Positions 16,850-25,603 are shown, numbered from the stretch's first letter. The stretch is DNA of 64,000 nt from Candidatus Dietzia intestinipullorum (GCA_019119635.1 DWWP01000010.1:1-64000), one strand, 5' to 3'. Notes: a model not told the origin generated them from the letters alone. Numbers and translations: made by a program.

Positions 16850-18427
16850 ATGAGCGATAGCCCCACTGTCGAGACCACGCCCGCCGCACTCCGCCGCGCC
16901 GCCGCGCTGTGGCCCGACGGCGAGGCGGTCGCCGACGTCCAGTCCGGCCACGACACCCGCTGGACCTGGCCCGAGCTGCTCGAGCAGGTCCGCGGGTTCG
17001 CCGCCGGGCTGATCGCGCGCGGCGTCCAGCACGGCGACCGCGTGGTGATCTGGGCCCCCAACACCCGCCACTGGATGGTCGCGGCGCTGGGCGTGCAGTA
17101 CGCGGGCGGCACGGTGGTCCCGGCCAACACGCGCTACACCGGCAGCGAGACGCTCGAGCTGGTCCAGCGCACCGACGCCGTCGCGGCGGTCCTGGCCGGC
17201 GACTTCCTCGGCACCGAACGGATCGGCGACCTCGCCTCCGCCGCGGGCGGCTCACTGTCCGCGACCACCCGCCTCCGGACCGTCGTGCGGATCCCGCTCG
17301 GCGGCTCGGAGACCGCCTCCACGGATGTCGAGATCCTCGACCTCGAGGCGGTGCAGGGGCTCGCCACCGACGCCCTGCTCGCCGACGCCGACGCCCGCGC
17401 CGACGCGGTCACCGGCGACGATGTGGCGGACATCCTCTTCACCTCCGGCACCACCGGCCGCAGCAAGGGCGTGATCGCGCTGCACCGCCAGACCATCGCC
17501 GGTGCCCGCGGGTGGGGCGCCAACGGCGAGCTCGGCGAGCGCGACCGCTACCTCATCGTCAACCCGTTCTTCCACACCTTCGGCTACAAGGCCGGGTTCC
17601 TGGTGTGCGTGCTCTTCGGCGCCACCGTCATCCCCTTGGCCGTCTACTCCACCGCGGAGACGCTCCGGTTGATACAGGACGAGAAGGCGACGGTCGTGCC
17701 GGGCGCGCCGACCATCTTCCAGACGCTCCTCGACGAGCCGACGCGCCCCGGGTACGACCTGAGCTCACTGCGCCTGGCCGTCACGGGGGCGTCGATCGTC
17801 CCGGTGGTGCTGGTCGAGCGCATGCAGACCGACCTGGGCCTGGAGACGGTCATCACCGCGTACGGGCAGACCGAGACGATGGGGTTCATCACCTCGTGCC
17901 GCCCCGACGACGACGCCGTCACCGTGGCCACCACCTGCGGGCGCGCCTACCCCGGGATGGAGATCCGGATCGGCGAGCACGGCGAGATCCTCACCCGCGG
18001 CGAGATGGTCATGCAGGGCTACCTGGACGACCCGGAGAACACGGCGGAAGCCTTCACCGACGACGGCTGGCTCCGCACCGGCGACGTCGGCGAGATCGAT
18101 GAGCGCGGCAACCTGCGCATCACCGACCGACTCAAGGACATGTACATCAACGGCGGCTTCAACGTGTACCCCGCGGAGATCGAGCAGTCGCTGGCCCGCC
18201 TGGACGGCGTGGTCGAATCCGCGGTGATCGGCGTGCCGGACGAGCGGATGGGCGAGGTCGGCAAGGCGTTCGTGGTCCGGCGCGAGGGCTCGGCGCTCAC
18301 GGAGCAGGACGTCCTGGACTTCGCCGCCGAGCACCTGGCCAACTTCAAGCGCCCGCGCAGCGTGGAGTTCGTCGGCTCCTTCCCCCGCAACGCCTCCGGC
18401 AAGATCCTCAAGACGGAACTGCGCTGA
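16850..18427 (+). CDS. fadD3: HIP-CoA synthetase FadD3
   Basis: ATP-dependent acyl-CoA synthetase of 525 residues that activates HIP (the C/D-ring propionate left after A/B-ring cleavage), the entry step of the KstR2 pathway. ILFTSGTTGRSKGVIA is the P-loop, NPFFHTFGYKAG and TAYGQTETMGF lie in the AMP-binding site, GDVGEIDERGNLRITDRLKD is the hinge and NASGKILK carries the catalytic lysine. The ATG has GAGGAG upstream. The next gene follows with TGAATG. The same gene and position occur as Rv3561. Confidence 0.9.
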   Translation: MSDSPTVETTPAALRRAAALWPDGEAVADVQSGHDTRWTWPELLEQVRGFAAGLIARGVQHGDRVVIWAPNTRHWMVAALGVQYAGGTVVPANTRYTGSETLELVQRTDAVAAVLAGDFLGTERIGDLASAAGGSLSATTRLRTVVRIPLGGSETASTDVEILDLEAVQGLATDALLADADARADAVTGDDVADILFTSGTTGRSKGVIALHRQTIAGARGWGANGELGERDRYLIVNPFFHTFGYKAGFLVCVLFGATVIPLAVYSTAETLRLIQDEKATVVPGAPTIFQTLLDEPTRPGYDLSSLRLAVTGASIVPVVLVERMQTDLGLETVITAYGQTETMGFITSCRPDDDAVTVATTCGRAYPGMEIRIGEHGEILTRGEMVMQGYLDDPENTAEAFTDDGWLRTGDVGEIDERGNLRITDRLKDMYINGGFNVYPAEIEQSLARLDGVVESAVIGVPDERMGEVGKAFVVRREGSALTEQDVLDFAAEHLANFKRPRSVEFVGSFPRNASGKILKTELR

Positions 18428-19162
18428 ATGACCGCCGTCGTGGTCACCGGCGCCTCGGGCGGGATCGGGCACGCGGTGGCGCGGCACCTGCGCGCCCGGC
18501 ACCCGGACGCGCCGCTGGTGCTCACCTACCGCACCACCGAGCCCGCCGATCTGGCCACCGAGTTCGGCGCCGAGTGCACCCCGATGGACACGGGGGACGA
18601 CGACGAGGTCGCGGCCACCTTCGACCGGATCGGCCGGCGGTCCGACGGCATCGCCGTCCTCGCCCACTGTGCGGGTCCGCACGTGCCGATGATCCACCTG
18701 TCCCGCATCCCGCCCGCCGACTTCCGTCGCCAGCTCGACGCCGACGCGGCCGCCTGCTTCTCGGTGATCCACGCGGCCCTGCCCCACCTGCGGCGGGCGC
18801 GCGGCAACGTCGTCGTCGTCACCACCGCGGCGACCACCCGCTACCCGGCACGCGACGGCCTGTCCTCCGGACCGAAGGGCGCCGTCGAGGCGCTCGTGCG
18901 CGGGTTCGCCGCGGAAGAGGGCCGGTTCGGGGTGCGGCTCAACTGCGTGGGGCCGGGGATGCTCACCGACGGCATGGCCTCCCGGCTCATCGCCTCCGGG
19001 GACCTGGACGAACGGGCGCTGGAGATCACGCGCGGCAACATCCCCCTGCGCCGATTCGGCTCGGCCGACGACATCGCCGAGGCGGTGGCGTTCCTCGCCT
19101 CCGACCGCGCGGGCTTCATCTCCGGGCAGAAGCTCGACGTGGACGGCGGCTACGGCGTCTGA
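18428..19162 (+). CDS. Atypical SDR protein lacking the catalytic tyrosine
   Basis: SDR-fold protein of 244 residues, immediately after fadD3 with no spacer. The cofactor loop is normal (VTGASGGIGHAVARHL) and the NNAG motif is degenerate (LAHCAGPHVPM). Where YxxxK is expected the sequence is GLSSGPKGAVEAL: the Lys is kept but the residue four before it is Ser instead of Tyr. The usual Ser is replaced by Thr in VVTTAATTR. The C-terminal ISGQKLDVDGGYGV is standard. It may be a noncatalytic binder or use another proton donor. I do not recall a gene here in M. tuberculosis. Confidence 0.75.
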   Translation: MTAVVVTGASGGIGHAVARHLRARHPDAPLVLTYRTTEPADLATEFGAECTPMDTGDDDEVAATFDRIGRRSDGIAVLAHCAGPHVPMIHLSRIPPADFRRQLDADAAACFSVIHAALPHLRRARGNVVVVTTAATTRYPARDGLSSGPKGAVEALVRGFAAEEGRFGVRLNCVGPGMLTDGMASRLIASGDLDERALEITRGNIPLRRFGSADDIAEAVAFLASDRAGFISGQKLDVDGGYGV

Positions 19163-19196
19163 ATGCTCGCCGTCCGCCGGGTCCGGTAGACTACCA

Positions 19197-19210
19197 ACCA
19201 AGCACTTGCT
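19197..19210. promoter_or_regulatory. KstR2 operator upstream of the enoyl-CoA hydratase and fadE31-33
   Basis: ACCAAGCACTTGCT is a perfect ANCAAGNNCTTGNT match and identical to the box at kstR2. It ends 21 nt before the hydratase ATG. Confidence 0.88.
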
Positions 19211-19231
19211 AGGTAAGGAGAAGCCCAGCTC

Positions 19232-20161
19232 ATGACCGCTGCAGAGATCCCCCCGGTCCTCGGGGTCGACGACCTCGGACCGGACACCCAGCCGGTGGCC
19301 TACGAGGTCTCGGACAGCACCGCCTACGTCACCCTCAACCGGCCCGATTTCCGCAACGCGCAGAACTCGGTCATGACGTACTCGCTGGACAACGCATTCA
19401 TCAAGGCCGTCGAGGACGACTCGGTCAAGGTGATCGTCCTGCGCGCGGCCGGCAAGCACTTCTCCGCCGGGCACGACATCGGGACCGCCGAGCGCGACCA
19501 CCACGTGCAGTACCCCAACCGGGCCGCCCTCTGGTGGGACCACACCACCCGCGGCGGCGGCGACCGTCGCCTGGCGCGCGAGACCGAGGTCTACGTCCAG
19601 ATGTGCCGGCGCTGGCGCGAGATCCCCAAGCCGATGATCGCGCAGGTGCACGGCGCGTGCATCGCCGGCGGGCTCATGCTCGCGTGGGCATGCGACTTCA
19701 TCGTGGCCTCCGACGACGCGTTCTTCTCCGACCCCGTGGTCAAGATGGGCATCCCCGGCGTCGAGTACTTCGCCCACGCCTTTGTCCTGGGCCCGCGCCG
19801 CGCCAAGGAGCTCCTCTACACCGGTCGTAGGTTCACCGCGGCCGAGGCGCTGGACTGGGGGATGCTCAACCACGTGGTGCCGCGCGATGACCTCCAGGCC
19901 AGGGTCGACCAGATCGCCGGCGAGATCTCGGCGATGCCCGCCTTCGGGCTCACGCTCACCAAGAAGGCCGTCAACGCCAGCGAGGACCAGATGGGCCTGC
20001 AGACCTCGCTGGACACGGCGTTCGGCTGGCACATGTTCGCCCATTCGGCCAACGCCGAGCCGGACGACACCGACTCGTTCTCCGCCTCGCTGGGCGGCAT
20101 GGACGCCCGCTCGATGCGCGACGGCGCCAACACCGGGACCACCGAGAAGAAGGAGGGCTGA
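19232..20161 (+). CDS. Enoyl-CoA hydratase/isomerase of the KstR2 regulon
   Basis: Crotonase-family protein of 309 residues, longer than average because of an insert (about residues 85-120, ERDHHVQYPNRAALWW and a Gly/Arg loop). AAGKHFSAGHDIGTA and HGACIAGGLMLAWACDFIVAS form the oxyanion hole, followed by SDPVVKMGIPGVEYFAH. The ATG has AAGGAG at 10 nt. It is the first gene of a transcript running through fadE31, fadE32 and fadE33, directly under a perfect operator. It is distinct from EchA20, probably hydrating an enoyl-CoA made by one of the adjacent FadE enzymes; this is inference from the operon. Confidence 0.82.
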   Translation: MTAAEIPPVLGVDDLGPDTQPVAYEVSDSTAYVTLNRPDFRNAQNSVMTYSLDNAFIKAVEDDSVKVIVLRAAGKHFSAGHDIGTAERDHHVQYPNRAALWWDHTTRGGGDRRLARETEVYVQMCRRWREIPKPMIAQVHGACIAGGLMLAWACDFIVASDDAFFSDPVVKMGIPGVEYFAHAFVLGPRRAKELLYTGRRFTAAEALDWGMLNHVVPRDDLQARVDQIAGEISAMPAFGLTLTKKAVNASEDQMGLQTSLDTAFGWHMFAHSANAEPDDTDSFSASLGGMDARSMRDGANTGTTEKKEG

Positions 20162-20164
20162 GGA

Positions 20165-21334
20165 GTGGACCTCGACCTCGACGCCTCGACCGAGGAGTTC
20201 CGCACGGAGGTGCGCGAGTGGCTCGCCGCCAATGTGCCCTCCGAGCCGCTGCCGCACATGGACACCCGCGAGGGCTTCGAGGCCCACCGCGAGTGGGAGC
20301 GCACGATGGCCGACGCCCGCATGTCGGTGGTCTCCTGGCCCGCGGAGTTCGGCGGCCGGGACTGCGGCCTGGTCAACTGGGTGGTGTTCGAGGAGGAGTA
20401 CTTCCGCGCCGACGCCCCGCTGCGGGTGAGCCAGAACGGCATCTTCCTGCTGGCCCCCACCCTCTTCGACCACGCCTCCCCCGAGCAGCTCGAGCGCATC
20501 ATGCCGCGCATGGCCCGCGCCGACGACATCTGGGCGCAGGCGTGGTCCGAGCCCGAGGCCGGCTCCGACCTGGCCTCACTGCGCTCGACCGCCACGCGCG
20601 TCGAGGGCGGCTGGGTCCTCAACGGCCAGAAGGTGTGGTCCACCCGCGCCTCGTTCGCCGACAAGGGCTTCGGACTGTTCCGCACCGACCCGGACGAGCC
20701 GCGTCACAAGGGCCTGACCTACTTCATGTTCGACCTCCGGGCCGACGGCGTGACCGTGCGACCGATCGACCAGCTCGACGGACTGCCCGGCTTCGCCGAA
20801 CTGTTCCTCGAGGACGTCTTCGTCCCCGACGACCCCGCGAACCCGGCCGAATCCGGGGTGATCGGCGAGGTCGACAAGGGCTGGCGGGTGGCCATGTCCA
20901 CCGCCAACAACGAGCGCGGGCTCTCGCTGCGCTCCCCCGGCCGCTTCCTCGCCACGACGGACCGGCTGCTCGAGACGTGGCGACGCAACGAGCCCGACCT
21001 CGACGAGCGGAACCGGGGCGCACTGGCCGACCGCGTGGTGGACGCCTGGATCGGCTCCCGCGCCTACGAGCTCAGCACCTGGGCCACGGTCACCAAGCTC
21101 ACCGGCGGCGCGGACCTGGGCTTCGAATCGTCCCTCAACAAGGTGTTCTGGTCCGACTGGGACATCGCCACCCACGAGACCGCACTGGATGTCCTGGGCA
21201 CCTCGGGCGAACTCGCCGGCGAGAAGTGGATGGACGGCTACTTGTTCGCCCTCGCCGGGCCCATCTACGCGGGCACCAACGAGGTCCAGAAGAACATCAT
21301 CGCCGAGCGACTCCTCGGCCTGCCGCGAGGCTGA
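20165..21334 (+). CDS. fadE31: Acyl-CoA dehydrogenase FadE31
   Basis: Acyl-CoA dehydrogenase of 389 residues with full N-, middle- and C-terminal domains. WPAEFGGRDCGLVNW, WSEPEAGSDLASLRSTATR (FAD contact), GQKVWSTRASFADKGFG, HKGLTYFMFDL and the C-terminal GPIYAGTNEVQKNIIAERLL are visible. It starts at GTG, 3 nt after the hydratase stop, with GAGGAG overlapping that stop. In M. tuberculosis FadE31, FadE32 and FadE33 are reported to pair as heteromeric ACADs. The order here matches Rv3562-Rv3564. Confidence 0.87.
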   Translation: MDLDLDASTEEFRTEVREWLAANVPSEPLPHMDTREGFEAHREWERTMADARMSVVSWPAEFGGRDCGLVNWVVFEEEYFRADAPLRVSQNGIFLLAPTLFDHASPEQLERIMPRMARADDIWAQAWSEPEAGSDLASLRSTATRVEGGWVLNGQKVWSTRASFADKGFGLFRTDPDEPRHKGLTYFMFDLRADGVTVRPIDQLDGLPGFAELFLEDVFVPDDPANPAESGVIGEVDKGWRVAMSTANNERGLSLRSPGRFLATTDRLLETWRRNEPDLDERNRGALADRVVDAWIGSRAYELSTWATVTKLTGGADLGFESSLNKVFWSDWDIATHETALDVLGTSGELAGEKWMDGYLFALAGPIYAGTNEVQKNIIAERLLGLPRG

Positions 21335-21345
21335 CGGGAGACATC

Positions 21346-22329
21346 ATGGAATTCGCACTCGATCCCGAGATCACCGACTTCGCCACGAGCGTCGACTCGC
21401 TCCTGGCCTCCTCGGACATGCCCTCGGTCATCCGCGCATGGAACGACGGCGACACCGACCCGGGCACCCGGGTGTGGGGGCGCGTCGCCGAGACCGGCGC
21501 GACCGCACTCCTGATCGGAGAGGACTCGGGCGGGGCCGGCGCCACCGCCGTCGAGGCCATGGTCGCGCTCGAGGTGCTGGGACGGCACGCCGTCCCGGGC
21601 CCCGTGGTGGAGAGCGTCATGGTGGCCCCGCGCATCGCCGGCGCGCTGGGCGGAGACTCCGACCTCGGTGATGTCGCGGGCGAGATCGCCGGCGGCGCGC
21701 TGGCCACCGTCGCCGTGCCCGGCGTCTCCCCGTTCGCGCCCGACCCGCACGTGGCCTCGCACACCTGGGTGGCCGACGACGACTCCGTCTTCCTGGGCAC
21801 CGCCGGCGAACACCGCCGCTCCGTGGACCGTGCCCGCACGGTGACGCGGCCCGAGCCCGGCGCGCGGATCGCCGCAGCGAGCACGACCGATCTCGTCAAC
21901 CACGGCGCGCTCGGCACCGCCGCGCAGCTCCAGGGGCTGGGCCGGGCCATGCTCGACATGACGGTGGACTACGCCAAGCAGCGCAAGCAGTACGGCCGGT
22001 TCATCGGCGAGTACCAGGCGCTCAAGCACCAGCTCGCCGACGTCGCGATCGCGCTCGAGATGTCCCGCCCGCTGCTCTGGGCCGGCGCGCTGTCGCTGGC
22101 CGAGAACCCGGACGACCCGGCGGCCTCCGTGCGCGACGTCTCCGCCGCCCGCGTCGCCGTCGCCGACGCCGCCTACCTGTCGGCCCGCACCGCGCTGCAG
22201 CTCCACGGCGCGATCGGCTACACGCTCGAGCACGACCTGGGCCTGTTGCTCACCAAGACGCGCGCGCTGCAGACCGCGTGGGGCACGCAGGCCTTCCACC
22301 GTGGCCGGGTCCTCGAGGCGATCCGATGA
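21346..22329 (+). CDS. fadE32: Acyl-CoA dehydrogenase subunit FadE32
   Basis: Short acyl-CoA dehydrogenase homologue of 327 residues. The middle beta-domain is reduced and the usual SEPxAGSD FAD motif is missing, as is typical of the beta-type partner in alpha2beta2 ACADs. The C-terminal helical domain is intact: DYAKQRKQYGRFIGEYQALK and QLHGAIGYTLEHDL. It starts at ATG with GGGAG upstream, 11 nt after fadE31. Loss of fadE32 in M. tuberculosis blocks a late step after ring opening. The stop overlaps the fadE33 ATG (ATGA). Confidence 0.85.
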   Translation: MEFALDPEITDFATSVDSLLASSDMPSVIRAWNDGDTDPGTRVWGRVAETGATALLIGEDSGGAGATAVEAMVALEVLGRHAVPGPVVESVMVAPRIAGALGGDSDLGDVAGEIAGGALATVAVPGVSPFAPDPHVASHTWVADDDSVFLGTAGEHRRSVDRARTVTRPEPGARIAAASTTDLVNHGALGTAAQLQGLGRAMLDMTVDYAKQRKQYGRFIGEYQALKHQLADVAIALEMSRPLLWAGALSLAENPDDPAASVRDVSAARVAVADAAYLSARTALQLHGAIGYTLEHDLGLLLTKTRALQTAWGTQAFHRGRVLEAIR

Positions 22330-23429
22330 GCGGTCCCGGAGTCGACACCGAGGAGCAGGCCGCACTGCGCAGCGCCGTCGCCGACCTGCTGACCAAGCGC
22401 TCCGACTCGGCCGCGGTGCGCGAGGCGTTCACCTCCGAGCACGGCTGGGACCCCGCGCTGTGGTCCACCCTGGTCGAGCAGATCGGCGTGGCCGCGCTCT
22501 CGATCCCGGAGGAGTACGACGGCGCCGGCGCCGGCTGGGTCGAGACGCACCTGGTGTGCGAGGAGCTCGGCCGCCGCCTCACCCCGTCGCCGTTCCTGGG
22601 GTCGGCCGTCCTCGCCGCCCACGCGGTCCTCGCCGCCGGCGATGCCGACGCCTGCGCCCGCCTGCTGCCGTCGATCGCGGCAGGCGAGCAGGCCGCCCTG
22701 TGCTGGGCCTCGGAATCCGGGTGGGCCACCCCCGGCGTCCGCGCCACGGACGGGCGCCTGCGCGGGACCGCGCATCACGTCCTCGGCGGCGACACCGCCG
22801 CCACCCTGCTCGTGGTGGCCCTCGACGGCGACGGCGTGGGCCTGTTCGAGGTCCCGGCCGACGCCGACGGGGTGAGCGCCACGCGCGTCCCCGTGATGGA
22901 CCCCACCCGGACCACCGCCACCGTCACCTTCGACGACGTCGCCGCCACCGCGATCCCCACGCGGGCCAGCTTCCTGTCGCGCCTGCGCGCGGCCGGATGG
23001 GCGGCACTGTCTGCCGAGCAGGTGGGCGCGGCGCGCGCCGTCCTCGACGCGACCGTGCAGTACACACAGGAGCGCAAGCAGTTCGGCCGGGTGATCGGCT
23101 CCTTCCAGGCGCTCAAGCACCGCATGGCCGATATGTACGTCGAGGCGGAGACCGCCCGCTCACTGTCCTACTCGGCCGCCGCTCTGGTGGCCGCCGCTGA
23201 CGACGACGAGTCCGCGTACGCCGCCGAGGTCGAGGCCGCCGCCGCCAAGGTGTACTGCTCGGAGGCGCTTCAGTGGATCACCGGCGAGGCGATCCAGCTC
23301 CACGGCGGTGTGGCGATCACCTGGGAGTACGACACCCACCTGTTCTTCAAGCGGGCCCACGGGACCGCCCAGTTGCTCGGCCAGCCCCACGAGCTGCTCG
23401 CCGCACTCGAGACCGCCGCGGGGCTCTAG
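22326..23429 (+). CDS. fadE33: Acyl-CoA dehydrogenase subunit FadE33
   Basis: Acyl-CoA dehydrogenase homologue of 367 residues. The N-terminal domain (PEEYDGAGAGWVETHLVCEE) and C-terminal domain (YTQERKQFGRVIGSFQALKH, QLHGGVAITWEYDTHLFFKR) are clear. The middle domain lacks the canonical SEPxAGSD and reads WASESGWATPG, again fitting a partner subunit of a heteromeric enzyme. It is translationally coupled to fadE32. Last steroid gene of this KstR2 transcript; a CysQ-like gene follows after 11 nt. Confidence 0.85.
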   Translation: MSGPGVDTEEQAALRSAVADLLTKRSDSAAVREAFTSEHGWDPALWSTLVEQIGVAALSIPEEYDGAGAGWVETHLVCEELGRRLTPSPFLGSAVLAAHAVLAAGDADACARLLPSIAAGEQAALCWASESGWATPGVRATDGRLRGTAHHVLGGDTAATLLVVALDGDGVGLFEVPADADGVSATRVPVMDPTRTTATVTFDDVAATAIPTRASFLSRLRAAGWAALSAEQVGAARAVLDATVQYTQERKQFGRVIGSFQALKHRMADMYVEAETARSLSYSAAALVAAADDDESAYAAEVEAAAAKVYCSEALQWITGEAIQLHGGVAITWEYDTHLFFKRAHGTAQLLGQPHELLAALETAAGL

Positions 23430-23440
23430 ACTCGGAGGAC

Positions 23441-24262
23441 ATGAGCCCCTTCCCCGAGCACGGACGTAACAACGACCAACGACTCGCCGAGGATCTGGCG
23501 GGGCAGGCCGGGCGGCTGCTCACCAACCTGCGGGCCGCCCCGGTCGCCCCCGACGAGCTGGGCGCGTTCGCCGAGGCCGAGGCACAGGCCGTGATCGTCG
23601 ACCGGCTGGCCGTCGCCCGCCCCGACGATGTGCTCTACGGCGAGTGGAATCCCGACTCGCGCGAGCGCCTGGACGCCGACCGCGTGTGGTTCCTCGATCC
23701 GCTCGACGGCGTGCGTTCGTACCAGATCCAGGGGCGCCCGGACTGGGCCGTGCACGTGGCGCTGTGGGAGCGGAGCCCCGAGGGTGTCGCCGGGATCACC
23801 GCGTGCGCGATCGCGGTGCCCGCCTACGGGCGCGTCCTCACCGGGCGCGGCGCCACCACCTATCAGCCGATGTCCATCATCCGCGGCCCCCGACCCGGGC
23901 CCCTGGTCCCGCCACGCCAGGACGACCGCGTTCGCATCGCCGTCTCGGAGTCGGCGCCGCCCGCGTTCGCCGAGGATCTGGCCGCCTCGCTCGACGCGTC
24001 CCTGGTGCACCTCGGTTCGGGCGGCGGCAAGACCGCGACCGTGGTCGAGGACGAAAGCGACGCCTACATCCACACGAGCGGCCACCACCAGTGGGACTCG
24101 GCCGCCACCTACGGGGTGGTGCGGCAGCGCGGACTGCACGCGAGCCGGCTCGACGGCTCCGAGCTGGTCTACAACACCGAGCAAATCGAATTTCCGGACC
24201 TGCTGGTGTGCAAGCAGGACCTGGCGGATCGCCTCATCGACGCCGTCGCGAAGTACCTCTAG
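23441..24262 (+). CDS. CysQ/inositol monophosphatase-family protein with altered catalytic motif
   Basis: Protein of 273 residues of the Mg-dependent IMPase superfamily, nearest in feel to mycobacterial CysQ (3'-phosphoadenosine 5'-phosphate phosphatase). Motif 1 reads FLDPLDGVRSY: the catalytic Thr of DPLDGT is Val. The upstream acidic motif reads LYGEWN instead of SEEA or GEES but keeps one Glu. Motif 2 is HHQWDSAATYGV, normal. The C-terminal ASRLDGSELVYN matches CysQ. It starts 11 nt after fadE33 with GGAGG, so it may be co-transcribed. Activity may be reduced or changed. A sulfotransferase gene converges on it, which is suggestive because PAP is the by-product of sulfotransfer. Confidence 0.75.
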   Translation: MSPFPEHGRNNDQRLAEDLAGQAGRLLTNLRAAPVAPDELGAFAEAEAQAVIVDRLAVARPDDVLYGEWNPDSRERLDADRVWFLDPLDGVRSYQIQGRPDWAVHVALWERSPEGVAGITACAIAVPAYGRVLTGRGATTYQPMSIIRGPRPGPLVPPRQDDRVRIAVSESAPPAFAEDLAASLDASLVHLGSGGGKTATVVEDESDAYIHTSGHHQWDSAATYGVVRQRGLHASRLDGSELVYNTEQIEFPDLLVCKQDLADRLIDAVAKYL

Positions 24263-24418
24263 CCACCGCGCCACCGCGCCGTCGCGCCACCGCGCCGTCG
24301 CGAAGCGTGTGGGAGGGGCGGCGGATCACCTAGCGAACTGCGTTACACCTACGGGATCCCATAGGTGAACCGCAAATGAATAGGTGAGCTCGGCCGGGGC
24401 CGGCGCGGGGCCGCTCGC
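24263..24418. other. Intergenic region with tandem 16-mers and four TAGGTGA half-sites
   Basis: Between convergent genes. It holds a tandem pair of the 16-mer GCGCCACCGCGCCGTC (24268-24299). A cluster of TAGGTGA-like half-sites follows: TCACCTA at 24326, ACACCTA at 24345, TAGGTGA at 24362 and 24381. The middle two form a near-palindrome around GGGATCCC (24342-24370). No gene seen. Confidence 0.55.
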
Positions 24419-25603
24419 TCAGGCGTCGAGGCCCCGGTAGCCGGCGAAGCGCTCGGCGACCTGCTCCTCGCTCACCCCGTAGTCCGCGAGTGTGTACCGG
24501 TGCGCGGGCGCCCGGTCGCCGGACAGGCTCTTGGCGTTCTCCGCCTCGACGGCATCACGCACCCCCGCGGACAGCTGTGCACCGGCCGCGGCGTACACGC
24601 GCTCGACCATCCCCGCGGGATCAGCGAGGAGCTCGCGGTGGTCCACGTCGACGAAGGTCGCCCTCGAGGTCGCGTCCGCCTCGTGCCGCGCGCGGACCGC
24701 GTCGAAGGCCTCGACGCCGCGCGCCCAGAAGTCGAGCTGCGAGGAGCCGATGTACTCGGGGGTGAACCGCGTCGACCACTCGGCGGCGGTCTTCTCCGCG
24801 AGCGAGAACATCGACGCCATCGACCTGCGCGGATCCCGGTGCGTCTGCACCACCACCGCGTCCGGGTACACCTCGAGCAGCGCGTCGAGCGCGAACAGGT
24901 GGCTCGGGTTCTTGAGCACCCAACGCCGATCCGGATCGTCGGCCCCGATCAGCTGCAGGTTGCGCTTGTGCCGCCGGTACGCGGGCGTCCAGTCCGCCGA
25001 CTGCAGCCAGTCCGAGTAGCCGTCGAGCCGCGCGAGGCACTCGTAGGAGGCGCTGGTGCCCGACTGCCGCAGCAGCTGCCAGCACTCCTCGAGGTCGTCG
25101 GCCGACATGTAGTGCACCCCTCCGTAGTCGGGGTTCTCGGCCATGAAGCCGGCGTAGAGATCGCGGATGCCGCGGTAGGCCGGATCGTCCTCCCAGGTCT
25201 CGCGGGGCGGCCTCGGCTGCGGGACCTCCGTGAGCCAGAGCTCGAGTCCCTGGTTGGCAGGGTCCGCACCGAGGAGCCGGTGCAGCGCCGTGGTGCCGGT
25301 ACGGGGCAACCCGGTGACGACGACGGGCCGGGAGATCTCGACCTCCGCCTGCGCCGGGGCGGCCGCGAAGCCCGACTGCGCGAGCAGCCTCGCCACCAGC
25401 GCGCCCTTGAGCACGGACCGCCAGTACTTGCTGCCCGCCGGCGTGAGCCCGGCGTCGGAGTGCAGCGAATCGAGCAGGACGCCCAACGCCTCGCGGTGCC
25501 GGTCGTCACCGTCGCCGAAGTCCTCCAGCCCCACCGCGCGGGAGGCGCTGGCGTGCAGGTCCTCGACGGTGCCCACGTTCACGCGGTCGGCGTCGTCGCT
25601 CAC
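24419..25603 (-). CDS. PAPS-type sulfotransferase family protein (Rv3529c-like)
   Basis: Sulfotransferase_3-family protein of 394 residues. VVVTGLPRTGTTALHRLL is the 5'-phosphosulfate-binding loop near residue 95. RRWVLKNPSHLFALDAL and VVVQTHRDPRRSMASMFSLA (3'-phosphate-binding Arg/Ser) complete the PAPS site. The C-terminal ASRATFVDVDHRELLADPAG is typical. It starts at GTG overlapping the stop of the gene upstream (GTGA), so it is the last gene of the hsaA operon. Rv3529c is a comparable gene in the M. tuberculosis steroid region. The acceptor is unknown; a hydroxylated steroid or lipid is plausible. Confidence 0.82.
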   Translation of the reverse strand: MSDDADRVNVGTVEDLHASASRAVGLEDFGDGDDRHREALGVLLDSLHSDAGLTPAGSKYWRSVLKGALVARLLAQSGFAAAPAQAEVEISRPVVVTGLPRTGTTALHRLLGADPANQGLELWLTEVPQPRPPRETWEDDPAYRGIRDLYAGFMAENPDYGGVHYMSADDLEECWQLLRQSGTSASYECLARLDGYSDWLQSADWTPAYRRHKRNLQLIGADDPDRRWVLKNPSHLFALDALLEVYPDAVVVQTHRDPRRSMASMFSLAEKTAAEWSTRFTPEYIGSSQLDFWARGVEAFDAVRARHEADATSRATFVDVDHRELLADPAGMVERVYAAAGAQLSAGVRDAVEAENAKSLSGDRAPAHRYTLADYGVSEEQVAERFAGYRGLDA

